Of a DNA stretch of 64,000 nucleotides, positions 17,666 through 26,772 are shown piece by piece. The position numbers were made by a program, and so were the translations under genes. This stretch comes from Thauera propionica. Lineage in GTDB: Bacteria > Pseudomonadota > Gammaproteobacteria > Burkholderiales > Rhodocyclaceae. The notes under the pieces are model-generated. The model had not been told where the DNA came from. It did no database searches and saw nothing but the letters and a program-made list of their open reading frames with translations. Location: the NCBI RefSeq assembly GCF_002245655.1, contig NZ_NOIH01000026.1, positions 1-64,000 on the forward strand, in the 5' to 3' direction. The stretch's first letter is position 1, and each line of letters begins with the position of its first letter.

Positions 17666-20371
17666 ATGTCCGCCACCCAGAACGCATCGCAGTCGCTGCC
17701 CCAGCCCGTGCAGGATGCCCGCCGCCACTCGCGCTATCTGTCACGCATGCTCGACTGCCATCCGTGGCTGGGCGGGGCGCTGACGGGGAGCATCGGTGGC
17801 GCGATCGATGCGGCAGCGATGGAGCGCTTCATCGCCGCGCGCGAATCGGCCTTCGGCGCCACCGACGCCGCGCTGCGCCCGGCCCTGCGCCAGTTGCGCA
17901 TCTGGGTGCTGTGCCACCTGATCGTGCGCGACCTCAACTGCGATGCGCCGCTGGCCGAGGTCACCGAGACGATGACGGTGCTGGCCGAGGTCGCCATCCG
18001 CCATGCCCACGGCGTGCTGCGCGCCGCATTGGTCGAGCGCTACGGCCTGCCCTTGTCGCCAACCGGTTGGGAGCAGGAACTGCTGGTGATCGGCATGGGC
18101 AAGCTCGGCGGGCGCGAGCTCAACGTCTCCTCCGACATCGACCTCATCTTCATCTACCCCGAGGACGGCGACACCGGAGGCAAGAAGGTCATCAGCAACT
18201 TCGAGTTCTTCGAACGGCTGGGCAAGCAACTGATCCAGGCGCTGGCCGAGGTCACCGAGCACGGCCAGGTGTTCCGCGTCGACATGCGCCTGCGCCCCAA
18301 CGGCGACTCCGGCCCCCTGGTGTGCTGCTTCGACATGCTGGAAAACTACTTCGTCACCCAGGGGCGCGAGTGGGAGCGCTACGCCTGGATCAAGGCACGC
18401 GTGCTGCTGGGCGAACGCTGGTCCGAACTACGCAACATCGCCCGCCCCTTCGTGTTCCGCAAGTACCTGGACTTCGGCGCCATCAACGCCATGCGTGACC
18501 TCCACGCGCAGATCCGGCGCGAGGTGGCCCGCCGCGACCGCGCCAACAACGTCAAGCTCGGCCCCGGCGGCATCCGCGAGATCGAGTTCATCGCCCAGGT
18601 GTTCCAGCTCATCCGCGGCGGTCGCGACACGGCGCTGCAGGTGCGCCCGACGCTGAAGGCGCTCGCCCTGCTGCCCGAGCGCGGCATCCTGTCGGCCGAA
18701 GCCGTACAGGAAGTCTCGGCAGCCTACGATTTCCTGCGTCGGCTCGAGCATCGCCTGCAATACCTCGACGACGCGCAGACGCACGACCTGCCGGGCAATG
18801 AGGCCGACCAGACACTGATCGCACAAGCCATGGGCTTTGCCGACTACCCGGCCCTGATCGAAACGCTGGACGCGCACCGTGCCGTCGTCAGCCGGCATTT
18901 CGAGGCGGTCTTCGGCGACCCGTCCGAGGAAGACCACAGCCTCGACGCGACCTGGGCCGGCGCCGAGGACATCGACAGCGTGATCCCCGCGCTGGGCGAG
19001 CTGGGCTACCGCCACCCCCGCGCCGGCGCCGAGCGCCTGGCCTCCATCCATGCCAGCCCGCGCTACCGGCAGTTGCCGAACAATATCAAGGGCCGATTCG
19101 ACGCACTGATGCCACGCGTGATCGAGGCCGCCGCGGCCACCCCGGGGCCGGACGACACGCTCGCCCGCTGCCTCGACCTGATGGAGGGCATCGGCCGGCG
19201 CGGTGCCTACCTCGCGCTGCTGCAGCAGTATCCGCAGGCCCTGCGCCGTGTCGCCGACCTGATGAGTGCGTCGCGCTGGGGCGCGCAGTTCCTGACTCGC
19301 CACCCGATCCTGCTCGACGAGATGCTGGATGCGCGCAACCTCGAGACCGCACCGGACTGGAAGGCCTTCCGTGCCAGCCTTGCCGCCGAACTCGACGCGC
19401 TCGAACCCGACATGGAACGGCAGATGGACGTAATGCGCGAACAGCACCACGCCCAGGTATTCCGCCTGCTGACGCAGGACATTGCCGGGCTGCTGACGGT
19501 CGAGAAGCTCGCCGACCATCTGTCGGAACTGGCCGACATCATGCTCGACCTGACCTTGCCGCGCTGCTGGAGCCGGATCAAGATCCGCCATCGCGACGAG
19601 CCGCGCTTCGCCGTCATCAGCTACGGCAAGCTCGGCGGCAAGGAACTGGGCTATGCCTCGGACCTGGACATCGTGTTCCTGTACGACGACGAGGCGCCGG
19701 AATCGGCCGAGGTCTATACGCGGCTCGCGCAGCGCGCCAACACCTGGCTGTCCAGCCAGACGGCGGCCGGGCAGCTGTTCGAGACCGATCTGCGCCTGCG
19801 TCCCAACGGCGACTCCGGCCTGATCGCGACCTCGCTCGAGGCCTTCCGCAAGTACCAGCTCGAATCGGCCTGGGTATGGGAACACCAGGCACTCACGCGT
19901 GCCCGCTTCTCGGCGGGCGATCGCGCCATCGGCGAAGCCTTCGAACGCATCCGCTGCGAGGTGCTGCGCATGAAGCGCGACCTCGACACGCTGCGCGCGG
20001 AAGTGCTCGCCATGCGCCACAAGATGCGCGACGCCCATGGCAGCAAGGGGGGCGAGCTGTTCGATCTCAAGCACGACACCGGCGGCCTGATCGACGTCGA
20101 GTTCCTGATCCAGTACCTGGTGCTGGGCCATGCGCATGAACATCCCCAGCTCACCGGCAACCTCGGCAACATCGCGCTGCTGCGAATGGGTGGCGAGCTC
20201 GGTCTCATTCCGGCCGAGCTGGCGGCGGCGTGCGCCGACAGCTATCGCGAACTGCGCCGCCTGCAGCACCGACAACGCCTGAACGACCTGCCGTCGCGCA
20301 TTCCCGGGGACGAAGCAGATGCGGCGCGCCGACCCGTCATCGCGTTGTGGGCGCGGGTGTTCGGCGAGTAA
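17666..20371 (+). CDS. glnE: glutamine synthetase adenylyltransferase/deadenylylase
   Basis: Bifunctional enzyme that attaches AMP to, and removes it from, glutamine synthetase, under control of PII and glutamine. At 901 residues it is slightly shorter than E. coli GlnE (946). Both nucleotidyltransferase domains keep their signature: GMGKLGGRELNVSSDIDLIF in the N-terminal deadenylylase half and YGKLGGKELGYASDLDIVF in the C-terminal adenylylase half, each with the two Asp that bind metal. CGGAG lies before the ATG. Monocistronic as far as can be seen and divergent from yhdP. Confidence 0.96.
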   Translation: MSATQNASQSLPQPVQDARRHSRYLSRMLDCHPWLGGALTGSIGGAIDAAAMERFIAARESAFGATDAALRPALRQLRIWVLCHLIVRDLNCDAPLAEVTETMTVLAEVAIRHAHGVLRAALVERYGLPLSPTGWEQELLVIGMGKLGGRELNVSSDIDLIFIYPEDGDTGGKKVISNFEFFERLGKQLIQALAEVTEHGQVFRVDMRLRPNGDSGPLVCCFDMLENYFVTQGREWERYAWIKARVLLGERWSELRNIARPFVFRKYLDFGAINAMRDLHAQIRREVARRDRANNVKLGPGGIREIEFIAQVFQLIRGGRDTALQVRPTLKALALLPERGILSAEAVQEVSAAYDFLRRLEHRLQYLDDAQTHDLPGNEADQTLIAQAMGFADYPALIETLDAHRAVVSRHFEAVFGDPSEEDHSLDATWAGAEDIDSVIPALGELGYRHPRAGAERLASIHASPRYRQLPNNIKGRFDALMPRVIEAAAATPGPDDTLARCLDLMEGIGRRGAYLALLQQYPQALRRVADLMSASRWGAQFLTRHPILLDEMLDARNLETAPDWKAFRASLAAELDALEPDMERQMDVMREQHHAQVFRLLTQDIAGLLTVEKLADHLSELADIMLDLTLPRCWSRIKIRHRDEPRFAVISYGKLGGKELGYASDLDIVFLYDDEAPESAEVYTRLAQRANTWLSSQTAAGQLFETDLRLRPNGDSGLIATSLEAFRKYQLESAWVWEHQALTRARFSAGDRAIGEAFERIRCEVLRMKRDLDTLRAEVLAMRHKMRDAHGSKGGELFDLKHDTGGLIDVEFLIQYLVLGHAHEHPQLTGNLGNIALLRMGGELGLIPAELAAACADSYRELRRLQHRQRLNDLPSRIPGDEADAARRPVIALWARVFGE

Positions 20372-20428
20372 GGAAGACAGGCCTCCGACTGTCATGAATC
20401 CATGCATGACGCACAGGGACCGGACGAC

Positions 20429-20434
20429 TAGAAT
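20429..20434 (+). promoter_or_regulatory. -10-like TAGAAT upstream of the CYTH/CHAD gene
   Basis: TAGAATCGAGCC starts 48 bases before the start codon in a 105-bp gap after glnE. Same core as five other sites in the window. Confidence 0.35.
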
Positions 20435-20476
20435 CGAGCCGCCCTCCATCCAGCGCCCCGCCAGGGGCAAAGCGTC

Positions 20477-22006
20477 ATGAGCCACGAAATCGAGCTTAAG
20501 CTCGCCCTGCCGAAATCCGCGCTGCCCGCGTTGCGCCGCCATCCCCTCGTGGCCGGCGCCGAGAAGCTCGGCAACGCCGTCACCCTCGACAACACGTATT
20601 ACGACACACCCGAGCTTCAGCTCAAGGCACGCAGGGTTGCGGTGCGCACCCGACGCCAGGGGCGCATCTGGCTGCAGACGGTGAAATGCGCTGCGGTATC
20701 GAGCGGAGGCCTGTCGCAGCGGCCGGAATGGGAACAGCCCTACTCGGGCAGCTTCGATTTCTCGCAGGTAGAAGTACCCGACGCCGCCAAACTGCTCGCG
20801 CGTCACGCCGAAGCACTGGTGCCGGTGTTCACCACCCGCTTTCGCCGTGAGACGCGTCGCTTCAACCCGCGCGACGGCGTCAGCATCCTGCTGATGATCG
20901 ACCAGGGCGAGGTGTGCGTGACCACGCCCGACGGCACCGAACGCCAGGCGCCGATCTGCGAGCTGGAGCTCGAGCTGGAACACGGGCAGCCTGGCGACCT
21001 TTTCGCCCTCGCCTGCGAGCTCGCACAGACCCTGCCGCTGATGCCGGCCGACATCTCCAAGGCGGAACGCGGCTACCGGCTGTTCCTCGGCACGCCGCTC
21101 GCCGCGGCACGCGCCGAGGCATCGACGCTCGAGGCCGGACAGAACGTGGTCGAAGCCTTTCGCAGCCTCGCCTTCGCTTGCGTTCGCCAGTGGCAGGCCA
21201 ACGCCGCAGCGGCACTGTCGATCGAGGACGCGGACGCGATTCCTCCGGACTTCATCCATCAACTGCGCGTTGCGCTGCGCCGTCTGCGCGCCCTGATCAA
21301 GCTCTTCGCCCCCGCGTTGCCCGCAGAGTTCGCCGGCCAATGGAACGCGCGACTGCGCGACAACGCCAACCGGTTCGGCGACGCCCGCGACCTCGATGTG
21401 TTCTACACCGAGTTGCTCGAACCCGTCGCCACGGAGGGTCTCGCGGACCCGGCGTCACATGCTGCCCTGCTTCAGGCCGTGGCGCGTGCGCGCGAGCTGG
21501 CACGCCACGACGCAGGCAAGGCGCTCGACATGGCCACGCAGGGTCGGATGCTGCTCGAGTTCAGCACCGAACTGCTGCGACTGCCCAGCGGCAGCCTCGT
21601 TGCCGCAGCCGACCTGCGCACCTTCGCCCGGCTGCGCATGGCACGACTGCGCAAACGCGCGCGCCGGCAGTTCGACGCTGCCGCCACGCTCGAGCCGACC
21701 CGGCTGCACGCCCTGCGCATCGGCTTCAAGCAGTTGCGCTACGGCATCGAGTTCTTTGCCCCACTGTTCCCGCCCAAGGCCGTTGCGCGCTATCAGGAAG
21801 GGCTGGTGCGGGCGCAGGGCACGCTGGGCTTCCTGCAGGACGTCGACATCGCTCGCGGGCGGCTGCTCGCCTGGAGCGCGACGGACCCGGCACTGCAGGT
21901 CGCGGCCGCCTTCGTACTGGGCTGGCATGCGCCGCGCTACGCCCGTCTGCGGCGGCGGGTCCTGCACGACTGCGAGCCACTTCTGTGGGGCAAGGCACCA
22001 TGGTGA
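20477..22006 (+). CDS. CYTH and CHAD domain protein
   Basis: A 509-residue fusion. The CYTH domain (residues 1 to about 200) starts with the hallmark EIELKLALP and contains TLDNTYYDTPELQLK and the charged strands of the triphosphate tunnel (VAVRTRRQGRIWLQT). The CHAD domain (about 215-500) is a helical bundle rich in His, Arg and Lys, with HQLRVALRRLRALIKLF, RDLDVFY and LHALRIGFKQLRYGIEFF. CHAD domains bind inorganic polyphosphate and target proteins to granules; CYTH domains act on triphosphates such as tripolyphosphate or thiamine triphosphate. The next gene is sixA 86 bases on, suggesting joint expression. Confidence 0.92.
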   Translation: MSHEIELKLALPKSALPALRRHPLVAGAEKLGNAVTLDNTYYDTPELQLKARRVAVRTRRQGRIWLQTVKCAAVSSGGLSQRPEWEQPYSGSFDFSQVEVPDAAKLLARHAEALVPVFTTRFRRETRRFNPRDGVSILLMIDQGEVCVTTPDGTERQAPICELELELEHGQPGDLFALACELAQTLPLMPADISKAERGYRLFLGTPLAAARAEASTLEAGQNVVEAFRSLAFACVRQWQANAAAALSIEDADAIPPDFIHQLRVALRRLRALIKLFAPALPAEFAGQWNARLRDNANRFGDARDLDVFYTELLEPVATEGLADPASHAALLQAVARARELARHDAGKALDMATQGRMLLEFSTELLRLPSGSLVAAADLRTFARLRMARLRKRARRQFDAAATLEPTRLHALRIGFKQLRYGIEFFAPLFPPKAVARYQEGLVRAQGTLGFLQDVDIARGRLLAWSATDPALQVAAAFVLGWHAPRYARLRRRVLHDCEPLLWGKAPW

Positions 22007-22092
22007 GCCCGGCGGACCTGGTAGGCGGCGACGTCATGTCCCTGCAACAGGCAGGGCGCATGATGCGGGCCCCTGATTCAACGGAGAAGCGA

Positions 22093-22545
22093 ATGGATCT
22101 CCTGCTCTGGCGCCACGCCGAAGCGGTCGACGGCAGCCCTGACCACGCCCGGGAGCTCACGCAGCGCGGCCACAAGCAGGCCAGGCGCATGGCAGCCTGG
22201 CTGGCAGAGAACAAGCCCAAGCACCTGCGCGTGCTGGTGAGCCCGACGCTGCGCACCCGGCAGACGGCGAGCGCCTTCGCCGATGATTTCGAAATCGTCA
22301 GCAGCCTCGGCCCCGACGGCGGCGTCGCCGACATCCTGGCGGCCACAGGATGGCCCGATGCCAGTGGCGCCGCGCTGGTCGTCGGCCACCAGCCCGCACT
22401 CGGCCGTCTCGCCGCCCTGCTGCTGTCGGGCCAGGAAGCGGACTGGACGATCAAGAAGGGCGCGCTGTGGTGGTTCACCAACCGGGTCAGGGACGACGAA
22501 ACCCAGACCGTGCTGCGGGCTGTCATTCCCGCCGAGCTGCTCTGA
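22093..22545 (+). CDS. sixA: phosphohistidine phosphatase SixA
   Basis: A 150-residue histidine phosphatase that in E. coli dephosphorylates the HPt domain of ArcB and the nitrogen phosphotransferase protein NPr. The catalytic RHG-type motif is LLLWRHAEA with His8, the same position as in E. coli, and the second His is in LVVGHQPALG. GGAGAAGCGA sits right before the ATG, which fixes this start although the frame is open further upstream. It follows the CYTH/CHAD gene, a pairing common in Proteobacteria. Confidence 0.9.
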   Translation: MDLLLWRHAEAVDGSPDHARELTQRGHKQARRMAAWLAENKPKHLRVLVSPTLRTRQTASAFADDFEIVSSLGPDGGVADILAATGWPDASGAALVVGHQPALGRLAALLLSGQEADWTIKKGALWWFTNRVRDDETQTVLRAVIPAELL

Positions 22546-22723
22546 GCCGCGACCGCGGAACGATTGTTGGCCGGACTGTGAATTCCTCACGGCGAGTGTG
22601 GTCAAACTCGTTGAAAATCATTCGTCCGCAAGGCGGAACCCGACGGTGCAACCTCCCCGCAACAGGGGTGCTTGTTCTTTCCTCCGCATTGCGTAAGATG
22701 CCGCATTCGCCCCGGACCGGACC

Positions 22724-23296
22724 ATGCTCGGACGCTTCCTGCCTTCGCACGACACCATCAAGCAGAGCCGCCTGTTGCGCTGGCTCGGGCCGCGCATTCA
22801 CGACCCGCTGCTGTGGCATATCAACCGCCGCGCGGTGGCGCGCGGGGTCGCCGTCGGTGCATTCTTCGGGTTGATGATCCCGGTGGCACAGATTCCCGCG
22901 GCAGCGATCGCGTCGCTGGTATTGCGAGGCAACCTGTGGATCGCCGCGGTCTCAACGCTGGTCAGCAACCCCTTCACCTACGGCCCCCTGTACTACTTCG
23001 CCTATCGGCTGGGCGCGCACATCATCGGCGCGCCGGTGCCGGCAGCAGTCGAGGCCCAGACGGCCGAAGCCCCCTTTGCGGTACTGGACTCGCTCAGCCA
23101 GGCCTGGACCTGGATCACCGGCATCGGACAACCCTTGCTGCTGGGCATGGCGATCATGGCCGTTTCCGGCGCCATCGTCGGCTACCTCGGCGCACAGGCC
23201 TTCTGGCGATTCAAGGTGATCGCCAAGCGTCGTCGCACGCTCGAATCCCGCCGTCTTTCGGCCCGCGCCGGCAATCGCCCCGTCAGCAGCACCTGA
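22724..23296 (+). CDS. DUF2062 domain membrane protein
   Basis: A 190-residue inner-membrane protein. The DUF2062 signature runs through RAVARGVAVGAFFGLMIPVA and the second half VSNPFTYGPLYYFAYRLG. Three or four hydrophobic segments are visible (about 50-72, 76-100, 142-165) and the C-terminus is strongly basic (KRRRTLESRRLSAR), as expected on the cytoplasmic side. No function is established for the family. It lies 178 bases after sixA. Confidence 0.85.
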   Translation: MLGRFLPSHDTIKQSRLLRWLGPRIHDPLLWHINRRAVARGVAVGAFFGLMIPVAQIPAAAIASLVLRGNLWIAAVSTLVSNPFTYGPLYYFAYRLGAHIIGAPVPAAVEAQTAEAPFAVLDSLSQAWTWITGIGQPLLLGMAIMAVSGAIVGYLGAQAFWRFKVIAKRRRTLESRRLSARAGNRPVSST

Positions 23297-23334
23297 CTGC
23301 TGCAGCCACCACACTGGATACGGCTCCGGACGCA

Positions 23335-24291
23335 ATGAAAGTCGAGACGGACATGAACCCGCCCATCGCCGAGGGGACGGTGGCCGTCATCGACGGCGTG
23401 CGTCGCGTGTATTACGACGGATACTGGATCAAGGTCTATGACCCACCAGCGGATTCGCTGAAGGCGAAGAAGCAGCTGATCCAGGCGCTGACGCGCCGCC
23501 TCTTCAACCACGTCGAGCACGGCATCAACATTCCCGGCAAACGTCTGGAAGACACGCGGCGCGCTTACGAGGCCGAACAGGACCCGGCGCGCAAACGGGT
23601 CAAGGGCGCCATGCTGGCCGGCGCGCTGTTCAACCGCGCCACCGACATCTTCACCAAACTGGTCGAGCTGCAGGAACTGGGCATCGAGATCGACACCGAC
23701 AATGCGCTGATGCGCGAGTGTGGCTTCTGCCTGCAGGAGGCGCTCAACCTCGGGCGCCTGGTCCTGCACCGCAGCGGTGAGGAAGGCATCGACGAATTGT
23801 GGGGCGAGCCCTTCCGCGCCTTTTCCATTCCGGTCGAGGCCTTCTACGACAGCCGCTACATCAAGATCGCCCAGACACTGCGCGACATCGACCGACTGGG
23901 CGCCGTCATGTCCTCGACCCTCGGGGCCATTCCGATGTACGACGGCATCCAGCGCCTGATCGCCCATTTCACGACAGCTGCCAAGGTCAAGTGCGAGACC
24001 CTTCGCACCGATCCGGACATCTTCGACGTGTGGTCGGACTTCGTCGTCGCGTCCGAGGAGCTCGCGGCCTTTGCACCGCAGCTGTCGCACAGCGTGAATG
24101 CCGCGGACCAGCAGCTCGCCACCGACGGCCAGCGCCTGCTGCTGCAGGGGCGCGACCTCGTCACCTTCATCACGCGCGCTCGCGTGCCTATGCCCAAGAG
24201 CACGCGCGAGTTCATCGAGCGCATGGAAACCTTCGCCGCCCGCGCCCGCATGCAGGGCCAGCCCCCGCTGGCCGGCCCGCTGCCCTACTAA
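23335..24291 (+). CDS. conserved-looking protein of unknown function
   Basis: A 318-residue soluble, mostly helical protein that I cannot assign to a named family. It opens with IAEGTVAVIDGVRRVYYDGYWIKVYDP, continues with alternating charged and hydrophobic helices, and has no signal peptide or membrane segment. Cysteines occur at ECGFC, but no metal site is evident. A second ATG lies 18 bases in (MNPPIAEG) and could be the true start. It lies 38 bases after the DUF2062 gene on the same strand and is convergent with mnmA. Codon use matches the neighbours, so it is a real gene. Confidence 0.7.
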   Translation: MKVETDMNPPIAEGTVAVIDGVRRVYYDGYWIKVYDPPADSLKAKKQLIQALTRRLFNHVEHGINIPGKRLEDTRRAYEAEQDPARKRVKGAMLAGALFNRATDIFTKLVELQELGIEIDTDNALMRECGFCLQEALNLGRLVLHRSGEEGIDELWGEPFRAFSIPVEAFYDSRYIKIAQTLRDIDRLGAVMSSTLGAIPMYDGIQRLIAHFTTAAKVKCETLRTDPDIFDVWSDFVVASEELAAFAPQLSHSVNAADQQLATDGQRLLLQGRDLVTFITRARVPMPKSTREFIERMETFAARARMQGQPPLAGPLPY

Positions 24292-24316
24292 CAGATGACC
24301 GGCTTGCCGGCGGGGC

Positions 24317-25414
24317 TCAGACGATGACGCCTCCGCCCAGGCAGACCTTGGACTCGTAGACCACGACGCTCTGCCCCGGCGTGAGCGCCCATTGCGGCTG
24401 GGCGAAGGCGATCTCGGCCCTGCCGTCCGCGATGCGGTCGATCTCGCACGGCTGGTCGGGCGTGCGATAGCGCGGCTTGGCCGTATATACCCAGTTGGTG
24501 TGCGGGTCGCGGCCCGCGATCCAGTTGAGGTCGGTCGCCACCAGACGGTCGCGCAACAGGGCCGGGTGGTCGTGGCCCTGGACCACGTACAGCACATTGG
24601 CCTTGATGTCCTTCTTCGCCACGTACCAGGCGTCGTGTTCACCCGCCTCGTCCTGGTTGCCCTTGAGGCCGCCGATGTGCAGGCCCTTGCGCTGGCCGAT
24701 GGTGTGATACATCAGGCCCTGATGCTCGCCCAGCACGCGCTCGTCGTCGAGGGAGCGGATCTCGCCCGGCTTCGTCGGCAGGTAGCGCATCAGGAACTCG
24801 CGGAACGGACGCTCGCCGATGAAGCAGATCCCCGTCGAGTCCTTCTTGGCCGCTACGTGCAGGCCGGCCTGCTCGGCGATCCGGCGAACCTCTCGCTTGT
24901 ACAGCGCGCCGAGCGGGAACATCGTCTTCGCCAGTTGTGCCTGGTTGAGGCGATAGAGGAAGTAGCTCTGGTCCTTGGTGCCGTCCTCGGCCTTCAGCAA
25001 CTGGTATTCGGTACGACCGTCATTGGTCCATTCCCGCACCTGGGCGTAATGACCGGTGGCGATGCGCTCGGCGCCGAGCTGCATGGCATGGTCGAGAAAA
25101 CAGCGGAACTTGATCTCGGAGTTGCACAGGATGTCCGGATTCGGCGTGCGGCCGGCCTCGTACTCGCGCAGGAAATCGGCGAACACGCGATCCTTGTACT
25201 CGGCGCTGAAATTCACCACTTCGAGGTCGATGCCGACGACGTCGCACACCGAGGCGACATCAACCAGATCCTGACGCGTCGAACAGTAGTCCGAATCGTC
25301 GTCGTCCTCCCAGTTCTTCATGAACAGGCCGGTAACCTCATAGCCCTGCTGCTTGAGCAACAGCGCCGTCACCGAGGAGTCCACGCCGCCGGACATGCCG
25401 ACCACGACCTTCAT
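24317..25414 (-). CDS. mnmA: tRNA 2-thiouridine(34) synthase
   Basis: MnmA adenylates and thiolates U34 of tRNA Glu, Gln and Lys with sulfur relayed by TusE. The 365-residue chain has the PP-loop [11 protein letters not shown] at its N-terminus, the catalytic nucleophile Cys in [15 protein letters not shown] and the second Cys in [23 protein letters not shown] precedes the ATG at 25414; the frame stays open for 165 bases upstream but has no matching core there. The upstream gene ends 25 bases before the start, so the two are likely co-transcribed. Confidence 0.95.
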   Translation of the reverse strand: MKVVVGMSGGVDSSVTALLLKQQGYEVTGLFMKNWEDDDDSDYCSTRQDLVDVASVCDVVGIDLEVVNFSAEYKDRVFADFLREYEAGRTPNPDILCNSEIKFRCFLDHAMQLGAERIATGHYAQVREWTNDGRTEYQLLKAEDGTKDQSYFLYRLNQAQLAKTMFPLGALYKREVRRIAEQAGLHVAAKKDSTGICFIGERPFREFLMRYLPTKPGEIRSLDDERVLGEHQGLMYHTIGQRKGLHIGGLKGNQDEAGEHDAWYVAKKDIKANVLYVVQGHDHPALLRDRLVATDLNWIAGRDPHTNWVYTAKPRYRTPDQPCEIDRIADGRAEIAFAQPQWALTPGQSVVVYESKVCLGGGVIV

Positions 25415-25439
25415 GCCGTTTCCTTCCTGAATCCCGTAC

Positions 25440-26126
25440 TTACTGGACATTCGGTCCACCTCCATTGAGCCATTCCGCAAGCGGCAGCACGACCGCCGGC
25501 TCGCCATTGTCGACAAACCAGCTGTCGACCGCATACCGTTCGCCGGGCCGGGCAACGTCCGCGCCGTCCGGCCCTTCAATCACCAGTCCGTCCTCGGTGC
25601 AGTTGCACCCGGCCAGCGCCTCGCCCGGCGGCAGACGCTCGAGGCGTTCGGCCAGCGACAGTTCCTCGATCACCGCGCTGAAGTGCTGGAAGATCACGCT
25701 TGTGCGCCGCGCGGTTTCCACCACGCGGTGGAAACGCAACCCCCCGCGCGCTTCGAGCAACTGCAGCAGGCGTGTGGTCGAGGTCGAGTGGTCGATGCAG
25801 TCCATTCGCCCATCTGCGCCCGCATCGAGAAAGTTGCCGCTGCGATCCGCACCGACGGGGGTCTGCGTGGCGGCCACCCGGTACAGCCGCCCCAGCGCCT
25901 CGGCGATCAGCGCGCGCTCCTCGGCGGCACTGCGCGCGGCCGCAAGGCGGCGCCCGAGCCGGTCCAGCGTGCTGGCCGGGTATCTCACATCTTCCTGCTG
26001 CTTGCAGCCGTAGTTGTAGCAGATGCTGACCCGGCCCTCGTCCGTATTGGCCGCATCGTCACGCAGCGTCATCGCCTGCGCAAGCAGCGGCGTACCGAGC
26101 AGCACGGCCAGTAACAGACGAATCAT
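25440..26126 (-). CDS. exported protein with possible Cys-His site, unknown function
   Basis: A 228-residue protein with a signal peptide ([18 protein letters not shown]). The mature chain has [11 protein letters not shown] near its start and the block [20 protein letters not shown] followed about 20 residues later by FHRVVE and then [10 protein letters not shown]. The arrangement of a Cys-containing helix start followed by His recalls papain-like or transglutaminase-like folds, but this is only a pattern resemblance. The C-terminus has an aromatic strand ([16 protein letters not shown]). Located between the Nudix gene and mnmA on the same strand with gaps of 12 and 25 bases, so probably one operon. 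Confidence 0.68.
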   Translation of the reverse strand: MIRLLLAVLLGTPLLAQAMTLRDDAANTDEGRVSICYNYGCKQQEDVRYPASTLDRLGRRLAAARSAAEERALIAEALGRLYRVAATQTPVGADRSGNFLDAGADGRMDCIDHSTSTTRLLQLLEARGGLRFHRVVETARRTSVIFQHFSAVIEELSLAERLERLPPGEALAGCNCTEDGLVIEGPDGADVARPGERYAVDSWFVDNGEPAVVLPLAEWLNGGGPNVQ

Positions 26127-26138
26127 CGCTCCACGGGA

Positions 26139-26591
26139 TCAGTAGTGGCGCACCAGCGACAAGGGGTGACGCTGCCCGGCAAGCCAGTCCTCGATGCATT
26201 GCAGGATCAGCGGGCTGCGATGGCGACCGGCCGTCGCACGCACCTCGTCGATCGTCATCCACACCGCACGGACGATGCCGTCGTCGAGCTTGCGGCCCGG
26301 CTCATCCCCCTCGATGCGGCCACCGTAGGCGAAACGCAGGTAGGTGATGTCGCCCTGCGGCCGCGTCCACTGGTAGATGCCGACCAGGTATTCAGGCACG
26401 AAACGCTGCGCGGTCTCCTCGAGCGCCTCGCGCGCCGCCGCTTCGAGCAGGGATTCCCCGGGCTCGAGATGGCCGGCCGGCTGATTGAAGCGCAAGCCTT
26501 CGGGCGTGTGTTCCTCGACCAGCAGAAAGCGGCCATCCCGCTCGATGACGGCAGCGACGGTGACGTTGGGCTTCCACTCGCGATCGCTCAC
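26139..26591 (-). CDS. nudJ: Nudix hydrolase, NudJ-like
   Basis: A 150-residue Nudix enzyme. E. coli NudJ acts on thiamine pyrimidine pyrophosphate and nucleoside di- and triphosphates, and its gene is adjacent to mnmA, as nearly here. Start WKPNVTVAAVIERDGRFLLVEE and Nudix box GHLEPGESLLEAAAREALEE match the group; the box has Ala in place of the usual Gly after EET. First gene of the probable operon nudJ, exported protein gene, mnmA. Confidence 0.85.
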   Translation of the reverse strand: MSDREWKPNVTVAAVIERDGRFLLVEEHTPEGLRFNQPAGHLEPGESLLEAAAREALEETAQRFVPEYLVGIYQWTRPQGDITYLRFAYGGRIEGDEPGRKLDDGIVRAVWMTIDEVRATAGRHRSPLILQCIEDWLAGQRHPLSLVRHY

Positions 26592-26618
26592 TTCGCACTC
26601 CTTTGATTTCAGCCCGGC

Positions 26619-26624
26619 ATTCTA
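26619..26624 (-). promoter_or_regulatory. -10-like TAGAAT upstream of nudJ
   Basis: On the minus strand GCGCTAGAATG ends 28 bases before the nudJ start codon. It mirrors the ilvE promoter-like sequence 80 bases away on the other strand. Confidence 0.35.
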
Positions 26625-26703
26625 GCGCGCCACGGTACCTTTCCCCACCGCAGCAAGGCTTACGCGGCGGCAAAGCAGCGCTCGCAGACCCCCGCCTTTG
26701 CGC

Positions 26704-26709
26704 TAGAAT
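26704..26709 (+). promoter_or_regulatory. -10-like TAGAAT upstream of ilvE
   Basis: TTTGCGCTAGAATCCGC shares TTGCGCTAGAATC with the proS upstream region. It lies 64 bases before the start codon. No leader peptide or T-box-like structure is seen in the leader. Confidence 0.4.
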
Positions 26710-26772
26710 CCGCAGGTTACGCCCGCCGGACGCGGGCTGCCGAATCAACTTCCTGAGGTGGAGAACCCAATC

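Noticed and set aside
15757-18498. 913-codon plus-strand frame across yhdP and the glnE start
   Set aside because: Mirrors yhdP codons, crosses a promoter region, and contains no recognisable domain.
18428-21340. 970-codon minus-strand frame over glnE and the CYTH/CHAD gene
   Set aside because: Shadow of two real genes; no ribosome binding site or family match.
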